Shown: positions 25,133 to 34,931 of the stretch, piece by piece
Layout of the letters: each line of letters begins with the position of its first letter
Numbering within the stretch: the first letter of the stretch is position 1
NCBI RefSeq assembly: GCF_000426865.1
Contig: NZ_KE384581.1
Location: forward strand, 62,001 to 126,000
Reading direction: 5' to 3'
From: Citrifermentans bremense R1
GTDB lineage: Bacteria; Desulfobacterota; Desulfuromonadia; Geobacterales; Geobacteraceae
DNA length: 64,000 nt
Translations under genes and position numbers: made by a program
Notes under the pieces: model-generated
Seen by the model: only the letters and a program-made list of their open reading frames with translations
What the model was told of the DNA's origin: nothing
The model's database searches: none

Positions 25133-26941
25133 TCAGAAGGCGAAGCAGTCGCAACCTCCCCCCCAGGGGAACGAGCCTGGCGCCGTGCGCAACGGTCTTT
25201 CGATGGCGTGGCGGCAGCATGACCTGAAGGCGTTCTGGTCGTGAACGCGGCTGTGGTATCCGCCATAGCTGCCGACCGGGGACCAGTCGGGGCTCACCGG
25301 GAGAGGCGGCGGCGCCAGGCTGCCGAAATCTCCCGCGCCATGAACCACCTTTCCTCCCACGATAGTCAGCACCGATTCGATGCCTGGAATTTCCTCCTCG
25401 GCGACTTTGAAGTAATCCGCTGAAAGAACCGCCAGGTCTGCCAGCTGTCCGGGCACGAGCCTTCCCTTCTTTTCCTCCTCCCCGGAAAACCAACTGCTCC
25501 CGACCGTGTACAACCGCAGCGCGCCCAGCCTGTCGATGCGGTTTTGCTCGGGGTAGAGCTGCATCTTTCCCACCGTGCGACCGCTGACAAGCCAGTACAG
25601 GGCAACCCAAGGGTTATAGCTGGCGACCCGGGTGGCATCGGTGCCGGCGCCAACCGGTATGCCCATGTCGAGCATCCTGGCGAAGGGGGGAGAATTCGCG
25701 GCGGCGTCCCTGCCGTAGCGTTCCCTGAAATACTCCCCCTGGAACGCCATCCGGTCCTGAATGGCGATGCCTCCGCCCAGATTCCGCACCCGTTCCAGGT
25801 TTTCCGGCGTGATGGTCTCGGCATGGTCGAAGAACCAGCGCAGGTCGTTGAAGGGGACGTCCCGGTTCACCGCCTCGAAGACGTCGAGGAAGCGGGTGAT
25901 CGACTCGTTGTAGGTGGCATGGAGGCGGAAGGGCCAACGGTTCTCCGCCAGCAGGCGAACGACTTGTGACAGCTCCCGCTCCATCATCGGCGGGAGATCG
26001 GGGCGCGGTTCCAGAAAATCCTCGAAATCCGCGGCGGAAAACACCAGCATCTCTCCTGCCCCGTTGTGGCGGTAGAAATCGTCCCCGGATCCGGGCGACG
26101 AGCTCCGCACCCACTCGGTGAAATCCTCCAACTCGCTTTTGGGGTGTTGCGTGAAGAGGTTGTAGGCGATGCGCAGGGTAAGCCGGCCGCTTGCGGCAAG
26201 CTCCTCGATGACGCGGTAGTCGTCAGGGTAGTTCTGGAAGCCGCCTCCCGCGTCGATGGCGCTGGTAAGTCCCAGCCGGTTCAATTCGCGCATGAAGTGC
26301 CGGGTCGAGTTGAGCTGGTCCTGGTAGGGAAGCTTCGGCCCCTTGGCGAGGCTTGCGTACAGCAACATCGCGTTCGGCCGCGCTATCAGGAGCCCGGTCG
26401 GATTCCCCGCCTTGTCGCGCTGGATCTCGGACCCCGGCGGGTCCGGCGTGTCGCGGTTGTACCCAAGAGCACGCAGCGCAGCTTTGTTGACCAGGGCCCG
26501 GTCGTAAAGGTGGAGGATGAACACGGGGGTGTCCGGCGCCGCCTGGTTGACTTCCTCCAGGGTCGGCATGCGCCGCTCGGCGAACTGGAATTCCGTCCAC
26601 CCTCCGATCACGCGCACCCACTGCGGGGGCGGGGTGCGCCGCGCCTGCTCGCGCAGCATCCCCAGCGCGTCGTGCAGCGAGGGGACGCCATCCCAGCGCA
26701 GCTCCATGTTGTAATTGAGCCCGCCACGGATCACGTGGATGTGGGAGTCGTTCAGCCCAGGAATCGCCCGGTGCTTTTTGAGGTCTACCCTCTTGGTGCT
26801 CTCGTCGGCGCTTTCCAGCAGTTCCGCTCCGCCGATAGCGGTGACGCGGCCTCCGGAGACGGCTAAAGCCGTCACCTCGGGGTTATTTTCGTCGAGTGTG
26901 GTTATGGCGCCGTTGTAAAGAACGAGTTCAGGTCCCTTCAT
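25133..26941 (-). CDS. Amidohydrolase, YtcJ-like (Amidohydro_3)
   Basis: A metal-dependent hydrolase with a TIM barrel. The 602-residue protein starts at the ATG at 26941, which has GGAGGAG upstream; the frame is open further but overlaps the neighbouring gene. It has LNDSHIHVIRGG (metal His-X-His, about residues 68-79), LLIARPNAMLLY, RLHATYNES (His near 330) and WFFDHAETI, then GAGTDATRVASYNPWVALYW, typical of YtcJ-like proteins. The C-terminus is Cys-rich (GGGCDCFAF). The substrate is unknown. The isochorismatase-like gene lies 26 bases upstream on the same strand. Confidence 0.88.
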   Translation of the reverse strand: MKGPELVLYNGAITTLDENNPEVTALAVSGGRVTAIGGAELLESADESTKRVDLKKHRAIPGLNDSHIHVIRGGLNYNMELRWDGVPSLHDALGMLREQARRTPPPQWVRVIGGWTEFQFAERRMPTLEEVNQAAPDTPVFILHLYDRALVNKAALRALGYNRDTPDPPGSEIQRDKAGNPTGLLIARPNAMLLYASLAKGPKLPYQDQLNSTRHFMRELNRLGLTSAIDAGGGFQNYPDDYRVIEELAASGRLTLRIAYNLFTQHPKSELEDFTEWVRSSSPGSGDDFYRHNGAGEMLVFSAADFEDFLEPRPDLPPMMERELSQVVRLLAENRWPFRLHATYNESITRFLDVFEAVNRDVPFNDLRWFFDHAETITPENLERVRNLGGGIAIQDRMAFQGEYFRERYGRDAAANSPPFARMLDMGIPVGAGTDATRVASYNPWVALYWLVSGRTVGKMQLYPEQNRIDRLGALRLYTVGSSWFSGEEEKKGRLVPGQLADLAVLSADYFKVAEEEIPGIESVLTIVGGKVVHGAGDFGSLAPPPLPVSPDWSPVGSYGGYHSRVHDQNAFRSCCRHAIERPLRTAPGSFPWGGGCDCFAF

Positions 26942-26967
26942 ACCTTTTCTCCTCCGGCCTTTCCCCT

Positions 26968-27630
26968 CTAGCCTTCGCTGGCGTGTTCTCCCAGCATGCT
27001 TTTGGCGTAGTTGATGCCCAAGCCGTACCCTCCCGCATGTTCTTTGGCCACGGCCATGACCGCGTTGTAGGTCTCTTGGCGCGCCCAGTCCCTCTGCCAT
27101 TCCAAGAGCACCTGCAACCATGTCGTCGGCACCGCGCCTGCCTGGATCATCCTCCGGATGGCCATTTCGTGCGCCTCGCTGGTTACCCCTGCCGACGCGT
27201 CGGTGACGATGTACACCTCGTAGCCGTCATCCAAGGCCGACAAGGCGGCGGTGGCAAGGCATACCTCGGTCCAAAGCGCCGCCATCACCAGCTTTTTACG
27301 GTCGGTCCGCCGGACCGCTTCCACCACCTTGGGGTCCTCCCACGAGTTCATGGTGGTGCGGTCGATGGGGTCGGTTTCGGGATACACCTCCTGCAGGTTG
27401 GCGAATATGGGTCCGCTGAAACTCTTGGCGGCGACGGTGGTGAGAACAACCGGGACGCTGAAGATCCTGGCGGATTTAGCCAGGCCGGTCACGTTGTTGA
27501 TGAGGAGCTGGATGTCGATGGAGTGGGATGCAAATGCCATCTGAGGCTGGTGGTCGATAAGGAGCAGCATCGAGTTGCCGGGTGTCAACAAGCGGGGGCT
27601 TGCTCCGCCATTTCCTGCTGAATTTGCCAT
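26968..27630 (-). CDS. Isochorismatase-like hydrolase (YcaC type)
   Basis: A cysteine hydrolase of 220 residues. The catalytic triad is visible: Asp in MLLLIDHQPQMAF (about residue 26), Lys in RTDRKKLVMAALW (about 112), and Cys in WTEVCLATAALSALDDGY (about 123). The sequence resembles YcaC-type proteins, whose substrate is not settled. GGAGGCTAACC lies before the ATG. It forms a pair with the amidohydrolase downstream, so both may act on a common amide-type compound (inference). Confidence 0.9.
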   Translation of the reverse strand: MANSAGNGGASPRLLTPGNSMLLLIDHQPQMAFASHSIDIQLLINNVTGLAKSARIFSVPVVLTTVAAKSFSGPIFANLQEVYPETDPIDRTTMNSWEDPKVVEAVRRTDRKKLVMAALWTEVCLATAALSALDDGYEVYIVTDASAGVTSEAHEMAIRRMIQAGAVPTTWLQVLLEWQRDWARQETYNAVMAVAKEHAGGYGLGINYAKSMLGEHASEG

Positions 27631-27854
27631 GGTTAGCCTCCTTTGATTTCCTGTCGGTAGGGTTTGAAACTCAAAGAGCGTATAGTATTTTAAGTGTGAG
27701 TCAATGTTAATCCCGTTCGGTCCGTCTTCCCTTCAGCCGTTAGGGGGCGTGTCTGTCATATCTTGCTCACAGTCTTTACTTTGGATAACCGGATGCTATC
27801 TTGATACCGGCTTGTTATTGCAGTCGTTGCACCTGTGAGCTCAGGAGTAAGCCA

Positions 27855-28232
27855 ATGCGGATCTTAGTAGCAGAAGACGACCCAACCATCAGGCAGATGA
27901 TGGCGACGCTGCTGTCACGGTGCGGTTTTGACTGCCGCAGCGTCGATAATGGCCGCAAAGCCGTGGAGGCGTGGGAAGATGAAACCTTTGATTTCATCTT
28001 CATGGACGTACAGATGCCGGTCATGGACGGTTTCGCCGCTACCAGGATGATCCGCGAAAAGGAAGCCCTCAAAGGAAGCCACACTCCGATCATCGCCCTG
28101 ACCGCTCACGCAATGGAGCAAGACCGGCAACAATGCCTCGACTCCGGCATGGACGATTACCTCTCTAAGCCAATCGACCTCGACGAACTGTTCTCTCTTT
28201 TAAAAAACGACTACTCAAAAGGCGTCAGCTAA
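27855..28232 (+). CDS. Single-domain response regulator
   Basis: A 125-residue CheY-like receiver: MRILVAEDDPTIRQMM at the start (acidic pair), IFMDVQMPVMDGFAATRMIR (phospho-acceptor Asp about residue 53), IIALTAHAM (Thr switch) and YLSKPIDLDELF (Lys). No output domain is present. CAGGAGTAAGCC sits before the ATG at 27855. It is 33 bases from a sensor kinase without its own receiver and they probably form a pair. Confidence 0.93.
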   Translation: MRILVAEDDPTIRQMMATLLSRCGFDCRSVDNGRKAVEAWEDETFDFIFMDVQMPVMDGFAATRMIREKEALKGSHTPIIALTAHAMEQDRQQCLDSGMDDYLSKPIDLDELFSLLKNDYSKGVS

Positions 28233-28265
28233 GCCTTACCTCCCTCTCCCCTTACAAGGGAATCC

Positions 28266-29930
28266 ATGATGCCGGAAAGCCGAAACGACATGGGCGATCA
28301 GAACCATCAGCAGTATTCCGCGCTCTACAAGGAGCTCATCTTCGCGGAACAGGTCAAGCAGCTTTACCGTCTGGCTCCGCTGGGGATGGTGGCGACGTTA
28401 GTGAACGCGCTGCTTGTGTTCTTCGTCATGAAGGACGTCATGCATCGGCGGTTTCTCATCTTCTGGCTGTTCGCGATCGTCTTAGTCACCATCCTCAGAG
28501 GCTTGCTCGGGTTCCAATATGCGAAGCACCAGCCTGAACCGGCGCAGGCGCGGCCTTGGGCAAACCGGTTCCTGGTCGGCTTGCTGGCTATAGGCGCTGC
28601 GTGGGGAAGCATCGGAGTCTTCTCCTTTGCCGAAGCATCCATGGCGCACCAAGTCTTCATCTCCTTCGTCTTGGGCGGGATGGCGGCCGGAGCGTCAACG
28701 ACCTTCGCGACGGTGCGTCATGCCTACCTTGCATTCAGCATCCCGGTCCTCATGCCGCTTATCGTGCACTTCGTTCTGGTCCAGGACACCTTCCATTCCT
28801 TCATGGCTGCGATGACCGCTCTTTTTGGTTTTTTGCTTTGGCGCATCTCGCTGCACAATTACACGATAAACCGCGACTCGCTGCTGCTCAGCTACGAGAA
28901 CAGGGAGATAATCGAGACCCTGAAGCAGGCGAAGGAGCGGGTCGAAGGTCTGAACTCACAGTTGATGGAGGAGAATGCTGCCAGGCTCGAAGCTGAAGCG
29001 GCGTTAAGGGGTAATCAGGAGCAGCTCGAAAAACTGGTGGAGGTCCGGACCGCGGACCTTGTCAGCAGCAACGAACAGCTGAAAAAGGAGATCGAGGAGA
29101 AAAAGCAATACGAAAAGGCGCTGCTGCAGGCCGGGGAACGGCTGGCCGTCGCCCAGAGGCAGTCGGAGGCGGCGAACAGGGCGAAAACCGAGTTTCTCGC
29201 CAATATGAGCCACGAGATGAGGACGCCCCTGGCGGGGGCGCTCGGTATGATCAGGCTGGTCCTCGACATGAACATCGGCGCGGAGGAGCGGCAACTCCTT
29301 GAGATGGCAAAACGGTCCGCGGATTCCCTGGTGAGGATCATCGCCGATCTGCTCGACTTCTCCCGGCTGGAGGCCGGGGTGATGACCTTCGAGAATAAGC
29401 CGTTCTCGTTGAAGGAGGTGGTCAGGTCGGCGGTGGAAGTGGTTTCCCTGGTCGCGGAAGAAAAAGAGCTCCACCTTTCCTGGCCCGTCGACGGCGCTGT
29501 TCCCGACCAATTGAGTGGCGACGAGGGAAGGCTCAGGCAGGTGCTGGTGAATCTCTTGGGGAACGCGGTGAAGTTCACCGAGCGAGGCGGGATAGAGGTG
29601 AGCATCAAAACCTTAGAGCCCCTTGAGGCCCAGGGGGAGCGATACGTCGAGTTTTCCGTGAGGGACACGGGAGTCGGTATTCCCGCCGATCAGTTGCAGA
29701 GGATATTCGACCGCTTCACCCAGGTGGATTCATCGCTTACCAGGCGGCATGGCGGCACCGGCCTGGGCCTCGCCCTCACGCGCCAGATCGTCGAGAAGAT
29801 GGGGGGGAGCATCTGGGCTGAGAGCGTTATCGGCTCAGGAAGCACATTCCATTTCACCGTCCCCATGGTGCCGAACGCGGCAGCCGGGCCTGAGCGTGAT
29901 TCGGACCGCCCTTTGGAAGGCGATCTTTAG
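28266..29930 (+). CDS. Membrane sensor histidine kinase
   Basis: A 554-residue kinase. The N-terminal 190 residues are about six hydrophobic segments (MASE-like membrane sensor, family not identified), then a coiled coil (about 200-300), HisKA with FLANMSHEMRTPLAGALG (H316), and HATPase with GNAVKFTERGG and RHGGTGLGLALTRQIVEKMGG. There is no receiver domain; the neighbouring single receiver (27855) may be its partner. Several ATG codons (28266, 28269, 28290) are possible starts. Confidence 0.9.
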   Translation: MMPESRNDMGDQNHQQYSALYKELIFAEQVKQLYRLAPLGMVATLVNALLVFFVMKDVMHRRFLIFWLFAIVLVTILRGLLGFQYAKHQPEPAQARPWANRFLVGLLAIGAAWGSIGVFSFAEASMAHQVFISFVLGGMAAGASTTFATVRHAYLAFSIPVLMPLIVHFVLVQDTFHSFMAAMTALFGFLLWRISLHNYTINRDSLLLSYENREIIETLKQAKERVEGLNSQLMEENAARLEAEAALRGNQEQLEKLVEVRTADLVSSNEQLKKEIEEKKQYEKALLQAGERLAVAQRQSEAANRAKTEFLANMSHEMRTPLAGALGMIRLVLDMNIGAEERQLLEMAKRSADSLVRIIADLLDFSRLEAGVMTFENKPFSLKEVVRSAVEVVSLVAEEKELHLSWPVDGAVPDQLSGDEGRLRQVLVNLLGNAVKFTERGGIEVSIKTLEPLEAQGERYVEFSVRDTGVGIPADQLQRIFDRFTQVDSSLTRRHGGTGLGLALTRQIVEKMGGSIWAESVIGSGSTFHFTVPMVPNAAAGPERDSDRPLEGDL

Positions 29931-30040
29931 CGGGGCTCGGAAAGTCAGTCACTTTAGCATGGAGAAGCAATGGCACGCCACGGACCCTGAAGCCCTGGCA
30001 GGCGCGGTTACTCTCTGGCCTGCCAGGGAACGTTGTGCCA

Positions 30041-33000
30041 TCAGCGGGCGATGGCGTTGAACTCGACCCTGCTGCGGAGCGCACTCTCCTGGGCCGGCGG
30101 GTGGTAGATGTCCTCGCTTCCCTGGAAAAGCCGCTCGGGCGGGAGCCCGCCTTTTGCCACAAGGTAGTTGACCACCGCTGCCGCCCGCTCCCGTGCGAGG
30201 GACTGCAGGTCGGCTTCTGCTACGACCGTGTTGGCGATGATCAGCTTCCTCATCTCGTTTGCCGGCAAGTCCTTCACAAGCCCCAGCGCGTTGCGCGGCT
30301 TGGGGAACTTCTCCTTCTTGTAGACCGCCTTCAGGAAACTCTTGTATTCCTCATCGGACAGTTTGACCGTCTCGCCGCTCTCCCCTTCCTTCGACTCTTT
30401 CGCCTTTTGTTCCTTTGCCTGGTACAGGTATTTCTCGTGGCGCAGTTTCCGCTCCAGGAGTTCCTGCCGGTATCCCTCCGGGTCCTTTGCCTTGTCGACG
30501 AAACCCTTGATCTCCATCTTCACGCCGGGGCGGTCCGCGAGCACCTTGGCCAGCTTTTCAAGTTTCTGGCTCTCCCCCTGAGACAGGATGCTTGAGCCCG
30601 GCTCGAACTGGACGGTGCTGAAGTCTTGGCCGCCTCCGGTCAGTGAGGACAAAAGCGCGAACGGCGAGGTCGCCGCCTTCACTAGCAGGTTCTTCAGCAC
30701 CTGTCCGACCAGCCTCCAGATGCTGAATTGAGGATCGTCGGTGCGGCCGGTGACCGGGAGGTCCAGGTGGATCTCCCCCTTGCGGTCCTTCAGTAGGGCG
30801 ATGGCGAGGCGCACCGGCAGATTGGTCGCCTGGTTGCTATCCACCTTTTTGCCAAAGGTGAACTGGTCGATGAACACCCTGTTTTCGGAAGAGAGCTGCT
30901 TTTTCTCGATGAGGTACTTGAGGTCGAGGAAAAGCTTTCCTTTGTCTATTTCGTAGCCGAGGTAGGTCCCCGAGTACGGGGTCACCGGGGAGAGCTCGAT
31001 GTCCCGGAAGGAAATCTTGAGGTCGACGAACAGGTCGTCCCGCAGCGGGTTGAGCCTCCCGGTGATCTGCATCGGGGAGTGGTTTTCCAGGTTGCCCCGC
31101 AGGTCGACGTCGGCGAACTTGGACTCCTCAGAAGAAAGCCCGCTCACGCGCCCACCGAGGTTGTAGAAGGTGCTGTTGAAGGTCTGCGGCAGGTGGTTGT
31201 CCGTGAAGGAGAGGGTGCCGTTTTGGATGGTGACGCTGCCGACGGATACCTGACGCGCTGGCGGTGCGGCTTTGGGGGGCGACGTGGCGCCGGTTGGCGC
31301 GGGAACAGCCGGTGCCGTGGCCGTGGCCGTGGCGACGCGCGGCGGTTGCATGGCGCTGGCGGGCGCGGCTGCCGCAGGCTGTGGCGCCTCCGCTTTTACC
31401 AGGTCCTGCAGGTTTAGGCTGCCGTCTTTTCTGACGATGACGCGGGAGTAGACGTCGTTCAAGGCGACCTGTCGGATGTTCAACGAGAACGGCTCCAATT
31501 CGCCCTGGAATTCGTCGAACTGCAGGCTCTCCCACTTAAGGAGGTCCTGGTCCCCGACGGCGTCGATGCTGTGGAAGTCGCGCACCCCCGCGCTCCCCTT
31601 GAAGCGCCCCTTGGTTTTGCCATCCCTGGCGGCGACGTCCAGATTGAGGGAAAGGTCGGCGGTGCCGCCGATGACGGAGAAGTTGAAGGAGTCTGGAAAG
31701 TACGGTTCGAAATCCCGGATGGGGAGCCGCGCGACGCTCATCATCCCCTGGTAGCGAAACGGCGCCGGCGTCAGCGTCCCCCGGGCCTTGAGTCCCGCGG
31801 CTTTGCCGTAGGTGGATGCGAAGGTCATCGGCATCGGCGCGAATTTCGGCCCCTGCAGGTTGGAGAGGGTGAGGCTCGTGTTCTTAAGCGTGTAGCGGGG
31901 GGGCTCCTCGTAGGTCTTGTCCGTGAAGGCGAGCTTGAAGCCGTCGAGCTGGAGACGTTGCACGCGATAGGCGAATTCTTTGGATTTGTCACTGGCCTCC
32001 CTGCGTGGTTTCCGGGGCGGCGCCGGCTTTGACTTTGGCTGCTCGGCGAGAAGGGAGAGAGGCGACAGCGTCCCGTCGGCTTCCCTTGATAGGGAAAGGT
32101 TCCCCCCTGAAAGCCTGACCTCGCCAACCTCCAGCCTGTTTGCGCTCTGGCGGAAGCTGGCGTCCTTTACCTGGAGCGTCGCCAGGTCGAACCCTTCCTT
32201 ACTGCCGTAGCGGGTGGAGAGCCCGGCAATGGCGAGATCCCCTTTTTGCACCCTGAGCCCCTCAAGCTCGCTGTAGAGGAGTTCTGCAGAGAGCCCCACC
32301 GTCCCTTGCACCGGCGCGGTAAGATACTGCCGCAGGTAGGGCCAGGCGCGCCCGAGCTTTGCCCCGGCAAGCTGGATCGAGGCGGTCAGCGACAAAGGGG
32401 CAAGGGCAAACTGCCCTCGGCTCTTGAGGGTCGCGTCATCGACCAGAAGCGAAAGGTCGTAGCTGGCGGAGCCGCCCGGTCTGGTGCTGAACTCCTTCAG
32501 TGTCAGGTTGAGATCGGAAACGGTGCTGGTGAAGCCGCCTTTGGGGATGGCGTCGTGAAAGTGGACGGTTCCATTGCTGCTGACAAAGGATCGCGCCGCG
32601 AAGATGGCTTTTTGCTCCCCCTCGCGGTCCTTAGCCGCCTTCGGTTCTTTTGGTTCCTTCGGTTTTTCCGTGGCACCCAGTATGCGGTCGTACATCCAGC
32701 GGCCATTGCTGTCGCGGTCGATGAAGAGCTCCAGCCCGTTCAGCGCGATGGAGCCGAATTCGAAAGATTTTGCCATTACCTCCAGCCTGTCGGCTTTTAG
32801 CTCCAGCGAGGGGATCCGCAGCAGCGGTTTCCCATCCAGCAGGTTCACCCGGACCTCCGCCAGTCCCGCCCCGCCTTTCAGTATCAGCTCCGGTTTCTTT
32901 TCGGCGGATACCCTGTAGGCGAGATCCATGTCCAGGGTGAGCCGCCCGGAGGTCAGGTCTACCGGGGGAGGGACCGGGGCATAGGCAAGGTATTGGGGGA

Positions 33001-33679
33001 GGTTAAGCCCCTTGAGTCCAATATGCACCGATGTTTCCAGCGACTTGCTGAGCGGTTTCAGCTTTCCGGTGAAGTTGAAGGGGGCGCCGTTCACTACCGC
33101 GGCCAGGCGGGGATCCACGTACCTGTCTGCGAGGTAGGGGATGTTGCTGATAAAGGGGATGGTGATCTGCAGATCGCGGACTGTGTGCTTCCGTCCTCCA
33201 GCCGTCATCCGGTCGTCGAAGTCTATGGAACCGTTCTTCACGATGATGTTGTTCAGGGAAAAAAGGAGCGGTTTTCCTTGCTCCGGTGCTTTGCCCTTGG
33301 GTTGCCGGTCGATGATGTCGCTGAAGTTGAACCGGTTGGGTGCAGTGCGGACCAGGCTGACGCTGGGTGTATCGAGCGCGATTTCGGAAAGGACCAATGC
33401 CCGCTTGTAAACCGATGCCAGGGCGAGGGACGCTTTAGCCTCACGGAAGGCAACCAGCGGAGGGCCTGTTTTTTCGGCAATGGCAAAGTCATTGACGGTG
33501 ACGGTCAGGGTGAAGGGGTTGATACGGACGGTGGAGAGACGCACCTCTCGTCCCGTTGCTTCCTTCAGGGCGCTGATTGTCTTGTTCCTGACAATGATCG
33601 GGAGAAGCGCGGTCACAAAGACGATAATCGAGATGACTATTGCTGCGGATATAAGTATGTACTTTTCAGGCTTAGACAC
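30041..33679 (-). CDS. Very large DUF748/AsmA-like envelope protein
   Basis: A protein of about 1,210 residues. It begins with a membrane anchor (EKYILISAAIVISIIVFVTA, about residues 4-23) followed by a long periplasmic region of AsmA/DUF748 repeats (for example FTLTVTVNDFAI and FKLAFTDKTYEEPPRYTLKN), an Ala/Pro-rich linker (about 845-890), and an OmpA-like end (FEPGSSILSQGESQKLEKLA). AsmA-type proteins are thought to carry phospholipids or control outer-membrane assembly. I chose GTG at 33679 because GAGG lies just before it; an ATG at 33733 lacks a ribosome binding site. Confidence 0.85.
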   Translation of the reverse strand: MSKPEKYILISAAIVISIIVFVTALLPIIVRNKTISALKEATGREVRLSTVRINPFTLTVTVNDFAIAEKTGPPLVAFREAKASLALASVYKRALVLSEIALDTPSVSLVRTAPNRFNFSDIIDRQPKGKAPEQGKPLLFSLNNIIVKNGSIDFDDRMTAGGRKHTVRDLQITIPFISNIPYLADRYVDPRLAAVVNGAPFNFTGKLKPLSKSLETSVHIGLKGLNLPQYLAYAPVPPPVDLTSGRLTLDMDLAYRVSAEKKPELILKGGAGLAEVRVNLLDGKPLLRIPSLELKADRLEVMAKSFEFGSIALNGLELFIDRDSNGRWMYDRILGATEKPKEPKEPKAAKDREGEQKAIFAARSFVSSNGTVHFHDAIPKGGFTSTVSDLNLTLKEFSTRPGGSASYDLSLLVDDATLKSRGQFALAPLSLTASIQLAGAKLGRAWPYLRQYLTAPVQGTVGLSAELLYSELEGLRVQKGDLAIAGLSTRYGSKEGFDLATLQVKDASFRQSANRLEVGEVRLSGGNLSLSREADGTLSPLSLLAEQPKSKPAPPRKPRREASDKSKEFAYRVQRLQLDGFKLAFTDKTYEEPPRYTLKNTSLTLSNLQGPKFAPMPMTFASTYGKAAGLKARGTLTPAPFRYQGMMSVARLPIRDFEPYFPDSFNFSVIGGTADLSLNLDVAARDGKTKGRFKGSAGVRDFHSIDAVGDQDLLKWESLQFDEFQGELEPFSLNIRQVALNDVYSRVIVRKDGSLNLQDLVKAEAPQPAAAAPASAMQPPRVATATATAPAVPAPTGATSPPKAAPPARQVSVGSVTIQNGTLSFTDNHLPQTFNSTFYNLGGRVSGLSSEESKFADVDLRGNLENHSPMQITGRLNPLRDDLFVDLKISFRDIELSPVTPYSGTYLGYEIDKGKLFLDLKYLIEKKQLSSENRVFIDQFTFGKKVDSNQATNLPVRLAIALLKDRKGEIHLDLPVTGRTDDPQFSIWRLVGQVLKNLLVKAATSPFALLSSLTGGGQDFSTVQFEPGSSILSQGESQKLEKLAKVLADRPGVKMEIKGFVDKAKDPEGYRQELLERKLRHEKYLYQAKEQKAKESKEGESGETVKLSDEEYKSFLKAVYKKEKFPKPRNALGLVKDLPANEMRKLIIANTVVAEADLQSLARERAAAVVNYLVAKGGLPPERLFQGSEDIYHPPAQESALRSRVEFNAIAR

Positions 33680-33796
33680 ACGGACCTCACACGGAGAGAG
33701 TCGTACAGTAGCAATACTATTATAAGCTAGCATGGATTGCGAATAAACGCATCTTCTCAGTGGCTAAAAGAGTTGAGCTGGCGCTGTATCAACAAC

Positions 33797-33826
33797 AAGC
33801 CCGTTCCGGTTGATCGGAACGGGCTT
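33797..33826. terminator. Hairpin terminator between DoxX and the DUF748 gene
   Basis: AAGCCCGTTCCG (33797-33808) and CGGAACGGGCTT (33815-33826) are perfect inverted arms with a six-base loop. It lies 47 bases after the DoxX stop on the minus strand; the T tract is weak. Confidence 0.65.
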
Positions 33827-33872
33827 CATTGAGGCTCAGGCAATTTTCTCCTGCCAGTCGGCACTTCAAGGA

Positions 33873-34337
33873 TCAATGCGGTGTCCTCCCTGTCGGGTCA
33901 ACGGCTATCTTACGGTCGAGCGATGCCTTCCCTCCGCCGCCGACGATGAGAGCCAATGCCATTCCCAGGACCAGCAGGTGGTACTCGAACCCTTCCCCAG
34001 GCTGCTTGCCGGTCCAATTCATGAAAAAGCCGTTGGGGAGGTGAACCATGAAGATGGCCACGACCATGTTGGCCAGGATGCCGAAGGCGGCGATTCTGGT
34101 GCAAAGGCCAACGAGCAGTCCCAAAGAGCCTAGGAACTCGGCGCAGATGGCCAGGAAGGCGAAGACCATCGGGACCTTCATGTTCTGGGTGAACATCTGC
34201 ATGGTGCCGGAGAAGCCTGGACCGCCAAACCAGCCCAGCATTTTCTGCGCACCGTGGGGGAAGAACACTAAGCCCAGGAATACTCTGACTATGGTCAGGT
34301 TGATGTCGTCGCGGGTGGCGAGGATCCTATTGAACAT
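33873..34337 (-). CDS. DoxX-family membrane protein
   Basis: A 154-residue inner-membrane protein with four hydrophobic segments. It has the DoxX features LTIVRVFLGLVFFPHGAQKM and LGWFGGPGFSGTMQMF, then EFLGSLGLLVGLCTRIAAFG. DoxX proteins are linked to thiosulfate, quinone or redox homeostasis but the biochemical role is not settled. A small lipoprotein lies 42 bases upstream on the same strand. Confidence 0.9.
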   Translation of the reverse strand: MFNRILATRDDINLTIVRVFLGLVFFPHGAQKMLGWFGGPGFSGTMQMFTQNMKVPMVFAFLAICAEFLGSLGLLVGLCTRIAAFGILANMVVAIFMVHLPNGFFMNWTGKQPGEGFEYHLLVLGMALALIVGGGGKASLDRKIAVDPTGRTPH

Positions 34338-34379
34338 GGCGATCTCCGTTTGCTGTCTTCCGTACCTCTGCCTGTCAGT

Positions 34380-34625
34380 TTACTTCTGGAAAAGTGAGCC
34401 TTTCTCAATCTGATTTTTGCGGATCTCATACTCCTGCTTGTTCATCTTTCCTGCCTTGTAATCCTGATCAAGTTGCTGCATCTGGCGGTAAGCGTTGTAC
34501 TCATATGCTCCTGCGCCGATCGCCGCACCACCTAACGCTCCGCCTGCAGCGCTGCCGCCGCGGCTGCTGCAGCCAGTTGTCATGGCAACTAAGAGCAGAG
34601 CACCTATAACGTATGACTTTTTCAT
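34380..34625 (-). CDS. Small glycine-zipper lipoprotein with SHOCT-like tail
   Basis: An 81-residue lipoprotein. Lipobox VAMTTGCSS puts the lipidated Cys at residue 19. Next comes a Gly/Ala-rich zipper (GGSAAGGALGGAAIGAGAY) and then a short helical tail with KAGKMNKQEYEIRKNQIEKG, which resembles a SHOCT motif. An AAAGGAGT box precedes the ATG. It may be in the outer membrane; function unknown. Confidence 0.8.
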   Translation of the reverse strand: MKKSYVIGALLLVAMTTGCSSRGGSAAGGALGGAAIGAGAYEYNAYRQMQQLDQDYKAGKMNKQEYEIRKNQIEKGSLFQK

Positions 34626-34851
34626 AGCTTGTACTCCTTTTTGAGGTTATTTGAACGCCTTGCAGATCATAACGACCGATTAAAATATGTCAATTGTTGA
34701 GCTTGCGCCTGCCGTCTCATCCAGCCCCCGCTTTTCCAGTACCGTCGGGAAACGAAAAACCGGCTGTGCCACCCCTTCGGCCCGCGGAATTTTCTCCGTC
34801 GCGCCGTGCGAGCTTTCTCTGCGCTGCAAAGGTCCGGAAATGCGCGCATTT

Positions 34852-34866
34852 TGTGACCTGGGTCAC
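34852..34866. promoter_or_regulatory. CRP/FNR-type palindrome upstream of the DUF922 gene
   Basis: TGTGACCTGGGTCAC is an almost perfect inverted repeat in the TGTGA-N6-TCAC(A) form read by CRP/FNR-family regulators. It lies about 70 bases before the ATG at 34932, in the gap between two divergent genes, so it could act in either direction. The rest of this 306-base gap (34626-34931) holds no other gene. Confidence 0.5.
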
Positions 34867-34931
34867 CCCTGACTCCTTCGGTATGAGTTATGTTTACCTC
34901 GCACTTTAATTAGATTAGGAGGGACCTCTTC

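Noticed and set aside
26942-27121. 60-residue N-terminal extension of the amidohydrolase
   Set aside because: It is Arg/Gly-rich, overlaps the neighbouring gene and lacks start signals, while the ATG at 26941 has GGAGGAG.
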